Source of the DNA: Actinoallomurus iriomotensis
Lineage (GTDB): Bacteria; Actinomycetota; Actinomycetes; Streptosporangiales; Streptosporangiaceae
Reading direction: 5' to 3'
Length of the DNA stretch: 64,000 bases
Assembly: GCF_030269445.1 (NCBI RefSeq)
Contig: NZ_BSTJ01000001.1
Location: forward strand, 1,513,898-1,577,897
The notes under the pieces are model-generated. The model was not told where the DNA came from. It saw nothing but the letters and a program-made list of their open reading frames with translations, and did no database searches. The translations under genes and the position numbers were made by a program. This document shows, one piece after another, positions 17,827-25,717 of the stretch. Every line of letters starts with the position of its first letter. Position 1 is the first letter of the stretch.

Positions 17827-17922
17827 GGCGGTGCTCGCGACGCGGTGTTACCCGGCCGTAGGATGGTGGATCGAGGCGTCACCGCGTTCCGGCGCCGCTC
17901 GGCAGCTGATCGGAGAACCCAC

Positions 17923-18543
17923 GTGACCGCAACCCCGGACGCGCGCCCGCGAGGCACGAGGTTGCCGAGGCTGGCACGCCGTCGTCAGCTGCTCGGCGCG
18001 GCTCAGGAGGTCTTCGTCGCGCAGGGCTATCACGCCGCCGCGATGGACGAGATCGCCGAACGCGCCGGAGTCAGCAAGCCCGTGCTCTACCAGCACTTCC
18101 CGGGCAAGCTCGAGCTCTACCTGGCGCTGCTCGACGAGCACGCCGAGGGCCTGGTCCAGTGCGTGCGCGACGCGCTGGAGTCGACGCCGGACAACAAGCT
18201 GCGGGTCGAGCGGACCATCGAGGCCTTCTACGACTTCGTGGCCGGCGAGGGCGAGGCGTACCGCCTGGTCTTCGAGTCCGATCTGCGCAACGTCGCCCCG
18301 GTACGCGCGCGGGTCGAGCGCACCAACCAGCAGTGCGCGGAGATGATCGCCCAGGTGATCCAGGAGGACACCGGCGTGTCCAGCGACGAGGCGCACCTGC
18401 TCGGCATGGGTCTGGTCGGCATGGCCGAGGTCAGCGCGCGCTACTGGCTGTCGCAGCGCGGCACCATCCCCAAGGACCAGGCCGAACGGCTCATCGCCCG
18501 GCTGTCCTGGCGCGGCATCGGCGGTTTCCCCCGCACGACCTGA
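17923..18543 (+). CDS. TetR-family transcriptional regulator
   Basis: A 206-residue TetR regulator. The N-terminal helix-turn-helix spans about 20-70: RRQLLGAAQEVFVAQGYH, MDEIAERAGVSKPVLYQHFPGK. A helical ligand domain follows. GTG at 17923 has GGAG at good spacing. The order TetR then DUF3107, followed by a helicase, mirrors mycobacterial Rv3208-Rv3208A-Rv3211. The family homologue is a conserved actinobacterial regulator whose ligand is not known to me. Confidence 0.9.
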   Translation: MTATPDARPRGTRLPRLARRRQLLGAAQEVFVAQGYHAAAMDEIAERAGVSKPVLYQHFPGKLELYLALLDEHAEGLVQCVRDALESTPDNKLRVERTIEAFYDFVAGEGEAYRLVFESDLRNVAPVRARVERTNQQCAEMIAQVIQEDTGVSSDEAHLLGMGLVGMAEVSARYWLSQRGTIPKDQAERLIARLSWRGIGGFPRTT

Positions 18544-18669
18544 TCGCCCCCGGCCGGCGGGGTTCACGCGGGCGACCGTGCGATAGTTGGGCAGCCGCTG
18601 ACCGCCGATACGCCCGGTTCGCCGGTGGCGGGCGGCCCCGAGACGACGGATGGATCACGGAGGACAGAC

Positions 18670-18894
18670 GTGCAGGTCAGGATCGGTGTGCAGTCCGTAC
18701 CCAAGGAGCTCGTCGTGGAGACGTCCCTCTCCCCCGACGAGGTCGAGCAGGCGGTGGCCGACGCGCTCGCCGAGGACGACGGCGTGTTCGCCCTGAAGAG
18801 CAAGAACGGCCGTGTGGTGGTGCCCGTGGCGAAGCTGGCCTACGTGGAGATCGCGGAGGCGGACGCCCCGTCCGTCGGATTTGGGTCGTTTTAA
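18670..18894 (+). CDS. DUF3107 protein (TB9.4-like)
   Basis: A 74-residue conserved actinobacterial protein. It begins MQVRIGVQSVPKELVVE and has an acidic middle and the ending YVEIAEADAPSVGFGSF. GTG at 18670 has GGAGGA upstream. The same pair (TetR then DUF3107) is found in mycobacteria. Function is unknown. It lies between the TetR gene and a small membrane protein, all on one strand. Confidence 0.88.
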   Translation: MQVRIGVQSVPKELVVETSLSPDEVEQAVADALAEDDGVFALKSKNGRVVVPVAKLAYVEIAEADAPSVGFGSF

Positions 18895-18990
18895 CGTGCT
18901 TCTACCGGAATGACACCGGATTTAGGGGGCATACCGGTCGCTGAATCGAGCCGCTGACCCAAGGGCGGCCGGTAGGAGGTGTCACAAGCG

Positions 18991-19248
18991 ATGCTGACAG
19001 TGATCTGGTTCATCCTCATAGGTGCCGTAGTCGGGCTGCTGGCCCGTCTGGTCGTTCCGGGACGCAACCCGATGGGCGTGCTGCTGACCATCCTGGTCGG
19101 GATCGTCGGCGCCGTCCTCGGCGGGATGGTCGCCGGCGCGGTGGGAGCGGGCAGTGTCCTGGCGTTCGTCTTCGCGGTCGTGATCGCCGCGATCCTGGTC
19201 GCCCTGCTCAGCGGCGGCATCGGTCGACGGCGTCACCGGGTCTTCTGA
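18991..19248 (+). CDS. GlsB/YeaQ/YmgE-family small membrane protein
   Basis: An 85-residue protein with three hydrophobic segments (about 3-22, 29-52 and 57-75). It has the family features GAVVGLLARLVVPGRNPMG and Gly-rich helices, ending in a basic tail RRRHRVF. Members are transglycosylase-associated or general-stress membrane proteins. ATG at 18991 is used because AGGAGG at 18974-18979 overlaps the alternative GTG at 18979. It is followed by a strong terminator. Confidence 0.85.
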   Translation: MLTVIWFILIGAVVGLLARLVVPGRNPMGVLLTILVGIVGAVLGGMVAGAVGAGSVLAFVFAVVIAAILVALLSGGIGRRRHRVF

Positions 19249-19280
19249 CCCGGCTCGTCGTCACCGGCGCATGAGACCAA

Positions 19281-19330
19281 CGCCGCGTCCCGGCCGCCAC
19301 CAGGCGCCGGGGCGCGGCGGCGACTTTTTT
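19281..19330 (+). terminator. Rho-independent terminator with T6 tract
   Basis: A 13-bp stem (19281-19293 with 19307-19319, one G-U pair in RNA) is followed five bases later by six T at 19325-19330. It ends the TetR/DUF3107/GlsB unit and is the only hairpin in the window with a clear T-run. Confidence 0.8.
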
Positions 19331-19955
19331 ACCGGCGGCTCGCCGTGACGTCGCCGCCCGGCCATCATCCCGTCTACGGACGGTAACGGCCCGTTCGGCC
19401 GCCGCCCCGAAAACATTCGCCCCCGCGACATCCTGGCCGGACTCGCTGGCCGGAAGCGGTCAGGAGCCCGCCACGGCCCCATACGCGGGACCGCAGAGGC
19501 ACTCCAGGCCTCTCACCAGGGGTTACGCGCCGAGCACGGCCTCCGCCGCCGTCCGGCCTCTCTCCGGCCCGTCGTCACCCGGCCGCAGGTGCGGCGCACC
19601 AGGCCAGAAGGCCGAACGGGCCTCCGAGCCCCAGGGGGACGCGGGGAATGAAAGCGGACGGACGTATGTTAGAGCTTTACGTCGGGGACTTTATGTTTCC
19701 GATCTCTCCCGCTACACTGCGTGGCGAAATGTGACCGCGCGCTGCGCAGCGCGACCCCCGGTCGCACCCTTAGGAAGAATTTGACGGCTGGTCCCTCCCG
19801 CGCAAGCGCGCGACCGTATGCGACGACCGGCAGGTGCGAAATCGAGCCCTGCCGCGGGCGGCGCATGAGTCTGCGACCGCGAGATGGTCTGCCGCGTCAC
19901 CGACCTGGTGCACATGCGGCGCCGAGCGGACCCCGCACTCTGGAGGCTGAAGGCT
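19331..19955 (+). other. Non-coding stretch, probable long leader of the DEAD-box helicase gene
   Basis: No convincing gene in about 620 bp. The last 250 bases are less G+C-rich. They hold a possible -10 box TACACT at 19713-19718 and a 16-bp perfect palindrome at 19738-19753. The helicase start is near 19956, so a structured 5' leader of about 230 bases is likely. Long leaders with self-control are known for bacterial DEAD-box genes; self-control here is inference. Confidence 0.45.
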
Positions 19956-21707
19956 CTGACGACATTTCATGATCTGGGAGTCATTCCCGAAATCGCCGCT
20001 GCCCTCGAGGCCGAGGGCATCATCGAACCGTTCCCGATTCAGTCACTCGCGGTGCCCATCGGGCTCAGCGGGCACGACATCATCGGCCAGGCGCGCACCG
20101 GCACGGGCAAGACGCTCGCGTTCGGCATCCCGCTGCTCCAGCGCATCGAGCACGGCGGAAAGAAGCCGCTCGCGCTCGTCATCGTGCCGACCCGTGAGCT
20201 GGCCGTCCAGGTCACCGGCGACCTGAACGTCGCCGGCGGCAAGCTCGGCACCCGCGTGCTGTCGGTGTACGGCGGCCGCGCGTACGAACCGCAGATCGAG
20301 GCCCTCCGCGAGGGCGTCGAGGCGGTCGTCGGCACGCCGGGCCGCCTGCTGGACCTGGTCAAGCAGAAGTACCTCGACCTGTCGCAGGTCTCGGTCCTCG
20401 TCCTGGACGAGGCCGACCGCATGCTCGACCTGGGCTTCCTGCCCGACATCGAGCGTCTCGTCGAGCGGGTGCCCGCGCGCCGGCAGACGATGTTGTTCTC
20501 GGCGACCATGCCGGGCGAGATCGTCGCGCTGTCCCGCAGGTACCTCACCCGGCCCACCAACGTACGGGCCGAGTCGCACGAGGAGTCCGAGGCGACCCCG
20601 CAGGTCGCCCAGCACGTCTTCCAGGCACACCAGATGGACAAGCCCGAGCTGCTCGCCCGCGTCCTGCAGGCGCGTGGCCGTGGCCTGACCATGGTGTTCT
20701 GCCAGACCAAGCGTGCCTGCGACCGTGTCGCCGAGGATCTGGCCAAACGCGGATTCGCGGCCGCGGCCGTGCACGGCGACCTGGGCCAAGGCCAGCGTGA
20801 GCGGGCGCTGCGGGCGTTCCGGGCCGGCAAGATCGACGTCCTCGTGGCCACCGATGTGGCGGCCCGCGGCATCGACGTCGACGACGTGACCCACGTCGTC
20901 AACTACGAGTGCCCCGACGCCGCCGACACCTACGTGCACCGCATCGGCCGTACGGGCCGGGCGGGCAAGGAGGGCATCGCGGTCACGCTCGTCGACTGGT
21001 CCGACCTCCAGCGCTGGAAGCTGATCAACGCGGCGCTCGACCTGGGAATCCCTGAGCCGGCCGAGACCTACTCCACGTCCGACCACCTCTACGAGGCGCT
21101 CGACGTCCCGACCGACATCACCGGCACCCTGCCGAAGGCCCAGCGCGAGCGCGCCGGACTCGAGGCCGAGGAGGTCGAGGACATCGGCGAGACCGGGCGG
21201 TCCCGCTCACCGAGGCGCTCGGAGCCGCGCAGCAAGCCGCGCAAGCGCAGTCGCACGCGGACCCGCGGCGGACAGCCGATCGACGCCGACGCGGCGCCGG
21301 CGGTCACCGAGACGGTCACCGAGGAGCAGACCGCTCCCGCCGTCCCGGAGCCGCAGGCCGAGACCGTCGCCGCCGAAGGCACCCGCCCGTCCCGGTCCCG
21401 GCGGCGCACCCGCCGCGGTGCCGAGACGAGCACCGAGACGAGCACCGACGCCACCACCGAAGTCACCGAAACCACCGACACCATCGAAACCACCGACACC
21501 ACCGACACCGCTCCCGCGGAGACACCCGCGGCACCGGCTCCGCGACAGGCCCCGGTCGCCTCGACGCCCGCCGGTGTTCCCGTCGTGCAGTTCATGGCAC
21601 CGCCTGTCGACCCCGAGGCCGAGGCGGCCCACCTGCCCGAACCGGCGCAGTCCCAGCCGAGGCGGCGGCGCCGCTCCCGCACCGGAGGGGCGCGCAGGCC
21701 GGTCTGA
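19956..21707 (+). CDS. DEAD-box ATP-dependent RNA helicase with basic and Thr/Glu-rich tail (RhlE-like)
   Basis: About 583 residues. Helicase motifs are PFPIQSLAVPIGLSG (Q motif), ARTGTGKT (46-53), PTRELAVQV, GTPGRLLDL, VLDEADRMLDLGF, SATM, RGIDVDDV and HRIGRTGRAGKEG. After residue 410 comes an Arg/Ser-rich segment, a long low-complexity Thr/Glu/Ala stretch, and a final RRRRRSRTGGARR. The conserved protein seems to start LTTFHDLGV. This points to a CTG start at 19956 with GGAGG at 19942-19946 nine bases upstream; ATGs at 19884 and 19914 lack ribosome sites. The position matches mycobacterial rhlE (Rv3211). Confidence 0.9.
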   Translation: MTTFHDLGVIPEIAAALEAEGIIEPFPIQSLAVPIGLSGHDIIGQARTGTGKTLAFGIPLLQRIEHGGKKPLALVIVPTRELAVQVTGDLNVAGGKLGTRVLSVYGGRAYEPQIEALREGVEAVVGTPGRLLDLVKQKYLDLSQVSVLVLDEADRMLDLGFLPDIERLVERVPARRQTMLFSATMPGEIVALSRRYLTRPTNVRAESHEESEATPQVAQHVFQAHQMDKPELLARVLQARGRGLTMVFCQTKRACDRVAEDLAKRGFAAAAVHGDLGQGQRERALRAFRAGKIDVLVATDVAARGIDVDDVTHVVNYECPDAADTYVHRIGRTGRAGKEGIAVTLVDWSDLQRWKLINAALDLGIPEPAETYSTSDHLYEALDVPTDITGTLPKAQRERAGLEAEEVEDIGETGRSRSPRRSEPRSKPRKRSRTRTRGGQPIDADAAPAVTETVTEEQTAPAVPEPQAETVAAEGTRPSRSRRRTRRGAETSTETSTDATTEVTETTDTIETTDTTDTAPAETPAAPAPRQAPVASTPAGVPVVQFMAPPVDPEAEAAHLPEPAQSQPRRRRRSRTGGARRPV

Positions 21708-21775
21708 CGCGGACGTGACCAAGGGGCGTGGCTACGGACCGCGCCCCTTTCTCATGCCCTCCCGCAGGACCCGCG

Positions 21776-21885
21776 CAGGCTCAGGGCATGGCGCGGACGG
21801 TCGGTGATCAACACCGCCACGCGCGAATCGGCCAGGAACCGCCACATCATCGCGGAGATGCCGAACCGACCGCAGAACCGCACCC
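21776..21885 (-). pseudogene. Relic copy of the GDPD gene 3' end
   Basis: These 110 bases repeat the last part of the adjacent GDPD gene (from about 21900 rightward) with about 10% substitutions and one clean 27-base in-frame deletion. Translated on the minus strand it still reads CGRFGISAMMW then RFLADSRVAVLITDRPRHAL, nearly the same as the intact C-terminus, and most nucleotide differences are synonymous. It has no start codon and ends in an unrelated tail. See findings. Confidence 0.8.
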
Positions 21886-21890
21886 CTTAC

Positions 21891-22598
21891 TCAGGCCCGC
21901 AGACTCAAGGCATGGCGCGGACGATCGGTGATCAACACCGCCACACGCGAATCAGCCAGGAACCGCCGCATCTGCGGCTCCCCGTTGACCGTCCAGACCA
22001 TCGCGGGGATGCCGAACCGGCCGCAGAGCCGCAGGACGTTCGCCCGGGCCAGGCGGCGGTGCACCGCCAGCCAGTCGGCGCCGCAGGCCCGCATCCGCCC
22101 GAGCGGGTACAGCTCGCGGGCGCGCACCGGCAGCCGCAGCCACCGGCCGACCTCCCGCAGGTCGCGGCCCAGGGACAGCGCCGTCGTGACCTCCGGATGA
22201 CGCTTCTTGATCTCCGCGATCGAGGAGTCCACGAGTGTCGTGGCGACGAAGTTGCCGGGCCCGAGCAGGTCGAGGGCCATCTTCACGACCTCGTGCTCGT
22301 ACCCGGTCTCCTTGAGGTCCAGATGGCCGACCGCCTTTCCGGCGATCAACCTCATCACTTCACGGACCAGCGGCACCCGGTGACCGACCGCGACGCAGAG
22401 CTCCTCGTAGGCGAGCCCCGCGATGGGACGGCCGGCGATGTGGGAGTCGTGGAAGACCACGAGATCACCGTCACGCGTGCGCCGGATGTCGAACTCGACG
22501 TACTCCGCGCCCGTCGTGAGGGCGGTCTCGTACGCCTGCCATGTGGCCGGTGGCGCGTCTTCCGACCCGCCCTTGTGTGCTGAGACGGCGACCGTCAT
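21891..22598 (-). CDS. Glycerophosphodiester phosphodiesterase
   Basis: A 235-residue GDPD-family TIM barrel that hydrolyses glycerophosphodiesters to glycerol-3-phosphate and an alcohol. Key residues are the His of SAHKGG near the start (usually AHRG), the Glu and Asp of YVEFDIRR, the His of VVFHDSHI, the acidic residue in HLDLKE and the C-terminal WTVNGEPQMRRFLADSRVAVLITDRP. There is no signal peptide, so it should be cytoplasmic. The gene is divergent from the alpha/beta-hydrolase gene at 22689; a decayed copy of its tail lies just downstream. Confidence 0.92.
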   Translation of the reverse strand: MTVAVSAHKGGSEDAPPATWQAYETALTTGAEYVEFDIRRTRDGDLVVFHDSHIAGRPIAGLAYEELCVAVGHRVPLVREVMRLIAGKAVGHLDLKETGYEHEVVKMALDLLGPGNFVATTLVDSSIAEIKKRHPEVTTALSLGRDLREVGRWLRLPVRARELYPLGRMRACGADWLAVHRRLARANVLRLCGRFGIPAMVWTVNGEPQMRRFLADSRVAVLITDRPRHALSLRA

Positions 22599-22688
22599 GA
22601 CTGAAGCGTACGGTGCCCCGCGAGGGGCGTTAACCAGCGAAAGCGCTAAGCTGGTGTCGCTTCGACATCGGCAAGTAAGCTCCTGCCA

Positions 22689-23558
22689 GTGAGTACGCCC
22701 CGGTTTCTTACTCTGCCCCCCGGTGTTCGCCGGACGGACATCGAGACTTCACGCGGTGCTTTCGCCGCGCTTGAGGCGTTTCCCGGGTCAGGGATCTCCG
22801 AACGCGGCCCGGCTCTGCTGATACCCGGCTTCACGGGGAGCAAGGAAGACTTCATCTCGGTCCTGCAGACGCTGGCCGGCGCGGGACGACGCGTGATCAC
22901 GCTCGACATGCGCGGCCAGTTCGAGACGCCGGGGCCGGATGACGCCTCCGCGTACGGCTGCGCCGAGCTGGGCGCCGACATCGCCGCGGTGATCGAGTCG
23001 ATCGGCGACCCGGTCCACCTGGTCGGGCACTCCTTCGGCGGCCTGGTGACACGCGAGACGGTGATCGGCGATCCGGCCCTGGTCGAGTCCTTCACCCTCA
23101 TGAGCTCGGGCCCGGCGGCGATCACCGGCGGCCGCGAGGTGGAGGGGCGGGTCCTGCTCTCCGCGCTGCCGAAGGTGGGGCTCGAACACCTGTGGTCGAC
23201 GCGGATGGAGCCGGAGGTCCTCTCCAAGGGGGTGGCGCCCGAGATCGTCGCCTTCCTGCGGCGGCGGATGTTCATGAGCTCCCGCTCCGGGCTGCTGGGC
23301 ATGGCGAACGAGCTGCTGTCCTGCGCCGACCGGGTCGACGAGCTCGCCAAGGCGACCGACGGCGCCGGCGTGCCCGTCCTCGTCCTGTACGGAGAGAACG
23401 ACGACGCCTGGGAGCCCCAGACCCAGGCCCTCATGGCCGAGCGCCTGGGTGCCCGGAAGGTGGTCATCCCCGGCGCCGCGCACTCTCCCGCCGTCGAGGC
23501 GCCCGAGACGACGGCGAGCGCGCTCACCGCGTTCTGGAACGACGCCGAGCGCACCTGA
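22689..23558 (+). CDS. Alpha/beta-hydrolase
   Basis: A 289-residue hydrolase. The oxyanion segment is LLIPGFTGSKEDF. The nucleophile Ser115 is in LVGHSFGGLV, the acid Asp is in VLYGENDDAW, and the base His is in PGAAHSPAVEAPE. GTG at 22689 is the first codon of the conserved region. It is divergent from GDPD. The substrate is unknown. Confidence 0.88.
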   Translation: MSTPRFLTLPPGVRRTDIETSRGAFAALEAFPGSGISERGPALLIPGFTGSKEDFISVLQTLAGAGRRVITLDMRGQFETPGPDDASAYGCAELGADIAAVIESIGDPVHLVGHSFGGLVTRETVIGDPALVESFTLMSSGPAAITGGREVEGRVLLSALPKVGLEHLWSTRMEPEVLSKGVAPEIVAFLRRRMFMSSRSGLLGMANELLSCADRVDELAKATDGAGVPVLVLYGENDDAWEPQTQALMAERLGARKVVIPGAAHSPAVEAPETTASALTAFWNDAERT

Positions 23559-23570
23559 CCGCATCCGGCG

Positions 23571-23616
23571 TACATGAGACGAGAGACACCTTTCGTCTCA
23601 TGTAATAAGTCACTTA
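23571..23616. promoter_or_regulatory. Large inverted repeat and TetR-like half-palindrome before the MpaB gene
   Basis: A perfect 12-bp inverted repeat (23571-23582 with 23593-23604, 10-base spacer) is followed directly by TAAGT-C-ACTTA at 23606-23616, ending two bases before the ATG. The second site has the size and symmetry of a TetR-family operator and would block the start region. The first could be a second operator or the terminator of the hydrolase gene. Confidence 0.55.
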
Positions 23617-23618
23617 CG

Positions 23619-24527
23619 ATGGTCGCCATGGAAGCGACCGTCCAGTCCCCCCAGAGCGTCACCTGGCAGGTGCACATCGACCGGTCGATGTGGGTCGGAG
23701 GCGTGCGCAGCCTCATGCTCCAGGCCCTGCACCCGATCGCGATGCGAGGCGTCTGGCAGAACTCCACCTTCCAGACCGACCCGATCGGCCGGCTGCAGCG
23801 CACCGCCGACTTCGTGGGCGTCGTGACCTGGGGTACTCCCGATGAGGCCGATGAGCTCGGCCGCAGGGTGCGCGGCATCCACCGGGCCCTGCGCGTCAAG
23901 GACCCCGACACGGGGCGGCTCCACCGGGTCGACGAACCCGAGCTGCTGCTCTGGGTGCACTGCGCCGAGGTCTACTCCTACCTCGAGGTGGCCCGGCGCT
24001 CCGGGCTGCGGCTCAGCGACGCGCAGGCCGACCGCTACCTGGCCGAGCAGCGCCGCAGCGCCACCTACGTCGGCCTGCACGAGGAGGACGTGCCCGGCAG
24101 CGTCGCGGAGATGGAGGCCTACTTCGCCGACATGCGCCCGCAGCTGAAGGTCACGCCGGAGGCACAGGGGGCCGTACGCTTCCTGCTGTGGCCGAAGCTG
24201 CCGCACGAGATGCGGTTCCTGCGGCCGGGCAAGCCGCTGTACATGCCCTTCGGCGCGCTCTGCTACTACTCGCTGCCCCTCTGGGCCCGGCGGATGTACG
24301 GGATGCTGCCGGAGATCCCGCAGCCGCTCGTGAGCGCGGGGCTGCGGTCGTTCCGGCTGGCCATGAACTCCATGCCCGAGCCCCTGCACGACAAGTCGTT
24401 CCAACCGACGACCCGGCGGATGCTGGCCGGTGCGCGCGAGCGCCTCGCCGCCGAGGGCTACGACCTCGGCCGCGGCCTCGCCGGCCTACGCGACCCCCGC
24501 CGCTGGCCGGAGACCGCACGGGTGTGA
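23619..24527 (+). CDS. MpaB-family oxygenase (DUF2236)
   Basis: About 302 residues. Family features are the N-terminal MLQALHPIAMRGVWQNS and the helical middle ELLLWVHCAEVYSYLEVARRSG, with His residues that bind haem in the family. The prototype, latex-clearing protein/MpaB-like, is an oxygenase; the substrate here is unknown. ATG at 23619 lies directly behind a palindromic operator candidate; ATG at 23628 is an alternative. There is no clear ribosome site, so the message may be leaderless or start very close to the ATG. Confidence 0.85.
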   Translation: MVAMEATVQSPQSVTWQVHIDRSMWVGGVRSLMLQALHPIAMRGVWQNSTFQTDPIGRLQRTADFVGVVTWGTPDEADELGRRVRGIHRALRVKDPDTGRLHRVDEPELLLWVHCAEVYSYLEVARRSGLRLSDAQADRYLAEQRRSATYVGLHEEDVPGSVAEMEAYFADMRPQLKVTPEAQGAVRFLLWPKLPHEMRFLRPGKPLYMPFGALCYYSLPLWARRMYGMLPEIPQPLVSAGLRSFRLAMNSMPEPLHDKSFQPTTRRMLAGARERLAAEGYDLGRGLAGLRDPRRWPETARV

Positions 24528-24536
24528 GCCGGACCG

Positions 24537-24650
24537 GATTTCCTCGGGCAGCGCGGAACAGGGATCGCGCGCCGGAGCCGCCTGCCGACCCTCCGGACAG
24601 AGCCGCACGTAGTCGCACCACGCGCACAGCGCACCCGGGCAGGGAACCCG
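24537..24650 (-). pseudogene. Relic copy A of the RecB-like nuclease 3' end
   Basis: On the minus strand this stretch encodes PGALCAWCDYVRLCPEGRQ and then AAPARDPCSALPEE, matching the C-terminus of the intact gene at 24829 with H-to-L, W-to-C and V-to-I changes. The Cys pattern of the cluster is kept. It has no start and no gene body. See findings. Confidence 0.8.
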
Positions 24651-24690
24651 CACCGAGCCGCCCACCGGCCTACACGACCCTCGGCACGCT

Positions 24691-24770
24691 GGGAGACACC
24701 CCGGCCTGAACCGGGCTCAGACCTCCTCCGGCAGCGCAGGCCAGGGATCGCGCGCCGAAGCCGCCCACCG
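24691..24770 (-). pseudogene. Relic copy B of the RecB-like nuclease 3' end and flank
   Basis: The minus strand reads AASARDPWPALPEEV followed by a stop, as in the intact gene. The homology continues about 27 bases into the 3' flank, offset 112 bases from the intact copy. Together with copy A this makes two serial tail copies. Confidence 0.78.
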
Positions 24771-24828
24771 GCCCTAAACGGCCTGCACACCTCCCCGCAC
24801 CACCGGAGACCCCCGGCCTGGGCCGGGG

Positions 24829-25704
24829 TCAGACCTCTTCGGGCAATGCGGACCAGGGATCGCGCGCCGGAGCCGCCTGCCGGCCCTCCGGGCAGTGGCG
24901 CACGTAGTCGCACCACGCGCACAGTGCGCCCGGGCGGGGTGGGAACGTCTCGTCGAAGCCGGCGTGCGGCGGGCCGGTGCGCGGGCCCGCCGGGACGTTC
25001 TCGCGGTACCACTCGTCGGCCTCGGCGCACTCTCCGGCGATGTCCTCGGCGCGCCGCAGATGGCGGCCGAGTGACTCCTCGGTGTGCTCCCAGACCGCGA
25101 CCTCCCCGGTGGGCAGGTGGTGCAGCTCGACGAGGCGGCACGGAGCCCGCATCATCCGCCAGGAGGCCGCGGCGTACAGCGCGAGCGCCAGCGACGACCG
25201 GGCGTCGTCCGAGGTGAGCGGCCGACGGCCGGTCTTGTAGTCGACCACGACGAGCTCGCCGTCGCGGCGGTCGAGCCGGTCGATGCGCCCCTGGACGGTG
25301 ATCAGGTGGGTCTTCATCGACACGGTGCGTTCGACGCCGACCGGCTCGTCGGCCGGGTCGAGGCCGGAGACGTAATGCTCGACCATGGCGCGGGACCGTC
25401 GCCGCCAGTCGGCGGACTGGTCCGCGTCACGGAACCCGTCGGTCAGCCAGCCCCGCTCCAGCAGCCGCCCCGCCGCCTCGGGCGTGCGGTCCGCGACGGG
25501 CAGCCGCCACCAGCCCGCGAGCGCGTTGTGAACGCTCGCCCCGACGCTGTTGTGCGCCCACGGCGGGCCCTTTTCCGGCTTGGGCCGGTCGAGGTAGGTC
25601 ATGCGGTAGCGGCGCGGACAGTCCAGCCAGGTGTTCAGCCGTGAGGGCGTGCAGGGGTAGAGCCGCTTGGGCATCCCCTCGAAACCGAGCTGCTCGGCCG
25701 CCAT
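24829..25704 (-). CDS. RecB-family PD-(D/E)XK nuclease with Fe-S-type Cys cluster
   Basis: A 291-residue stand-alone RecB-like nuclease. Active-site residues are D142 in GRIDRLD, D155 and K157 in VVVDYKTG. Cys residues C29 (LDCPRRY), C262, C265 and C271 (CAWCDYVRHC) have the spacing of the AddB-type 4Fe-4S nuclease. Similar solo proteins are widespread in actinobacteria; DNA repair is likely but not shown. The gene runs towards two decayed copies of its own 3' end. The upstream MBL gene stops only 13 bp away, so the two may be co-transcribed. Confidence 0.88.
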   Translation of the reverse strand: MAAEQLGFEGMPKRLYPCTPSRLNTWLDCPRRYRMTYLDRPKPEKGPPWAHNSVGASVHNALAGWWRLPVADRTPEAAGRLLERGWLTDGFRDADQSADWRRRSRAMVEHYVSGLDPADEPVGVERTVSMKTHLITVQGRIDRLDRRDGELVVVDYKTGRRPLTSDDARSSLALALYAAASWRMMRAPCRLVELHHLPTGEVAVWEHTEESLGRHLRRAEDIAGECAEADEWYRENVPAGPRTGPPHAGFDETFPPRPGALCAWCDYVRHCPEGRQAAPARDPWSALPEEV

Positions 25705-25717
25705 CGCCGGGACCCGC

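Noticed and set aside
19261-19482. Minus-strand ORF of 73 codons after the GlsB gene
   Set aside because: It overlaps the strong terminator, has Pro/Arg-rich noise composition and no ribosome site.
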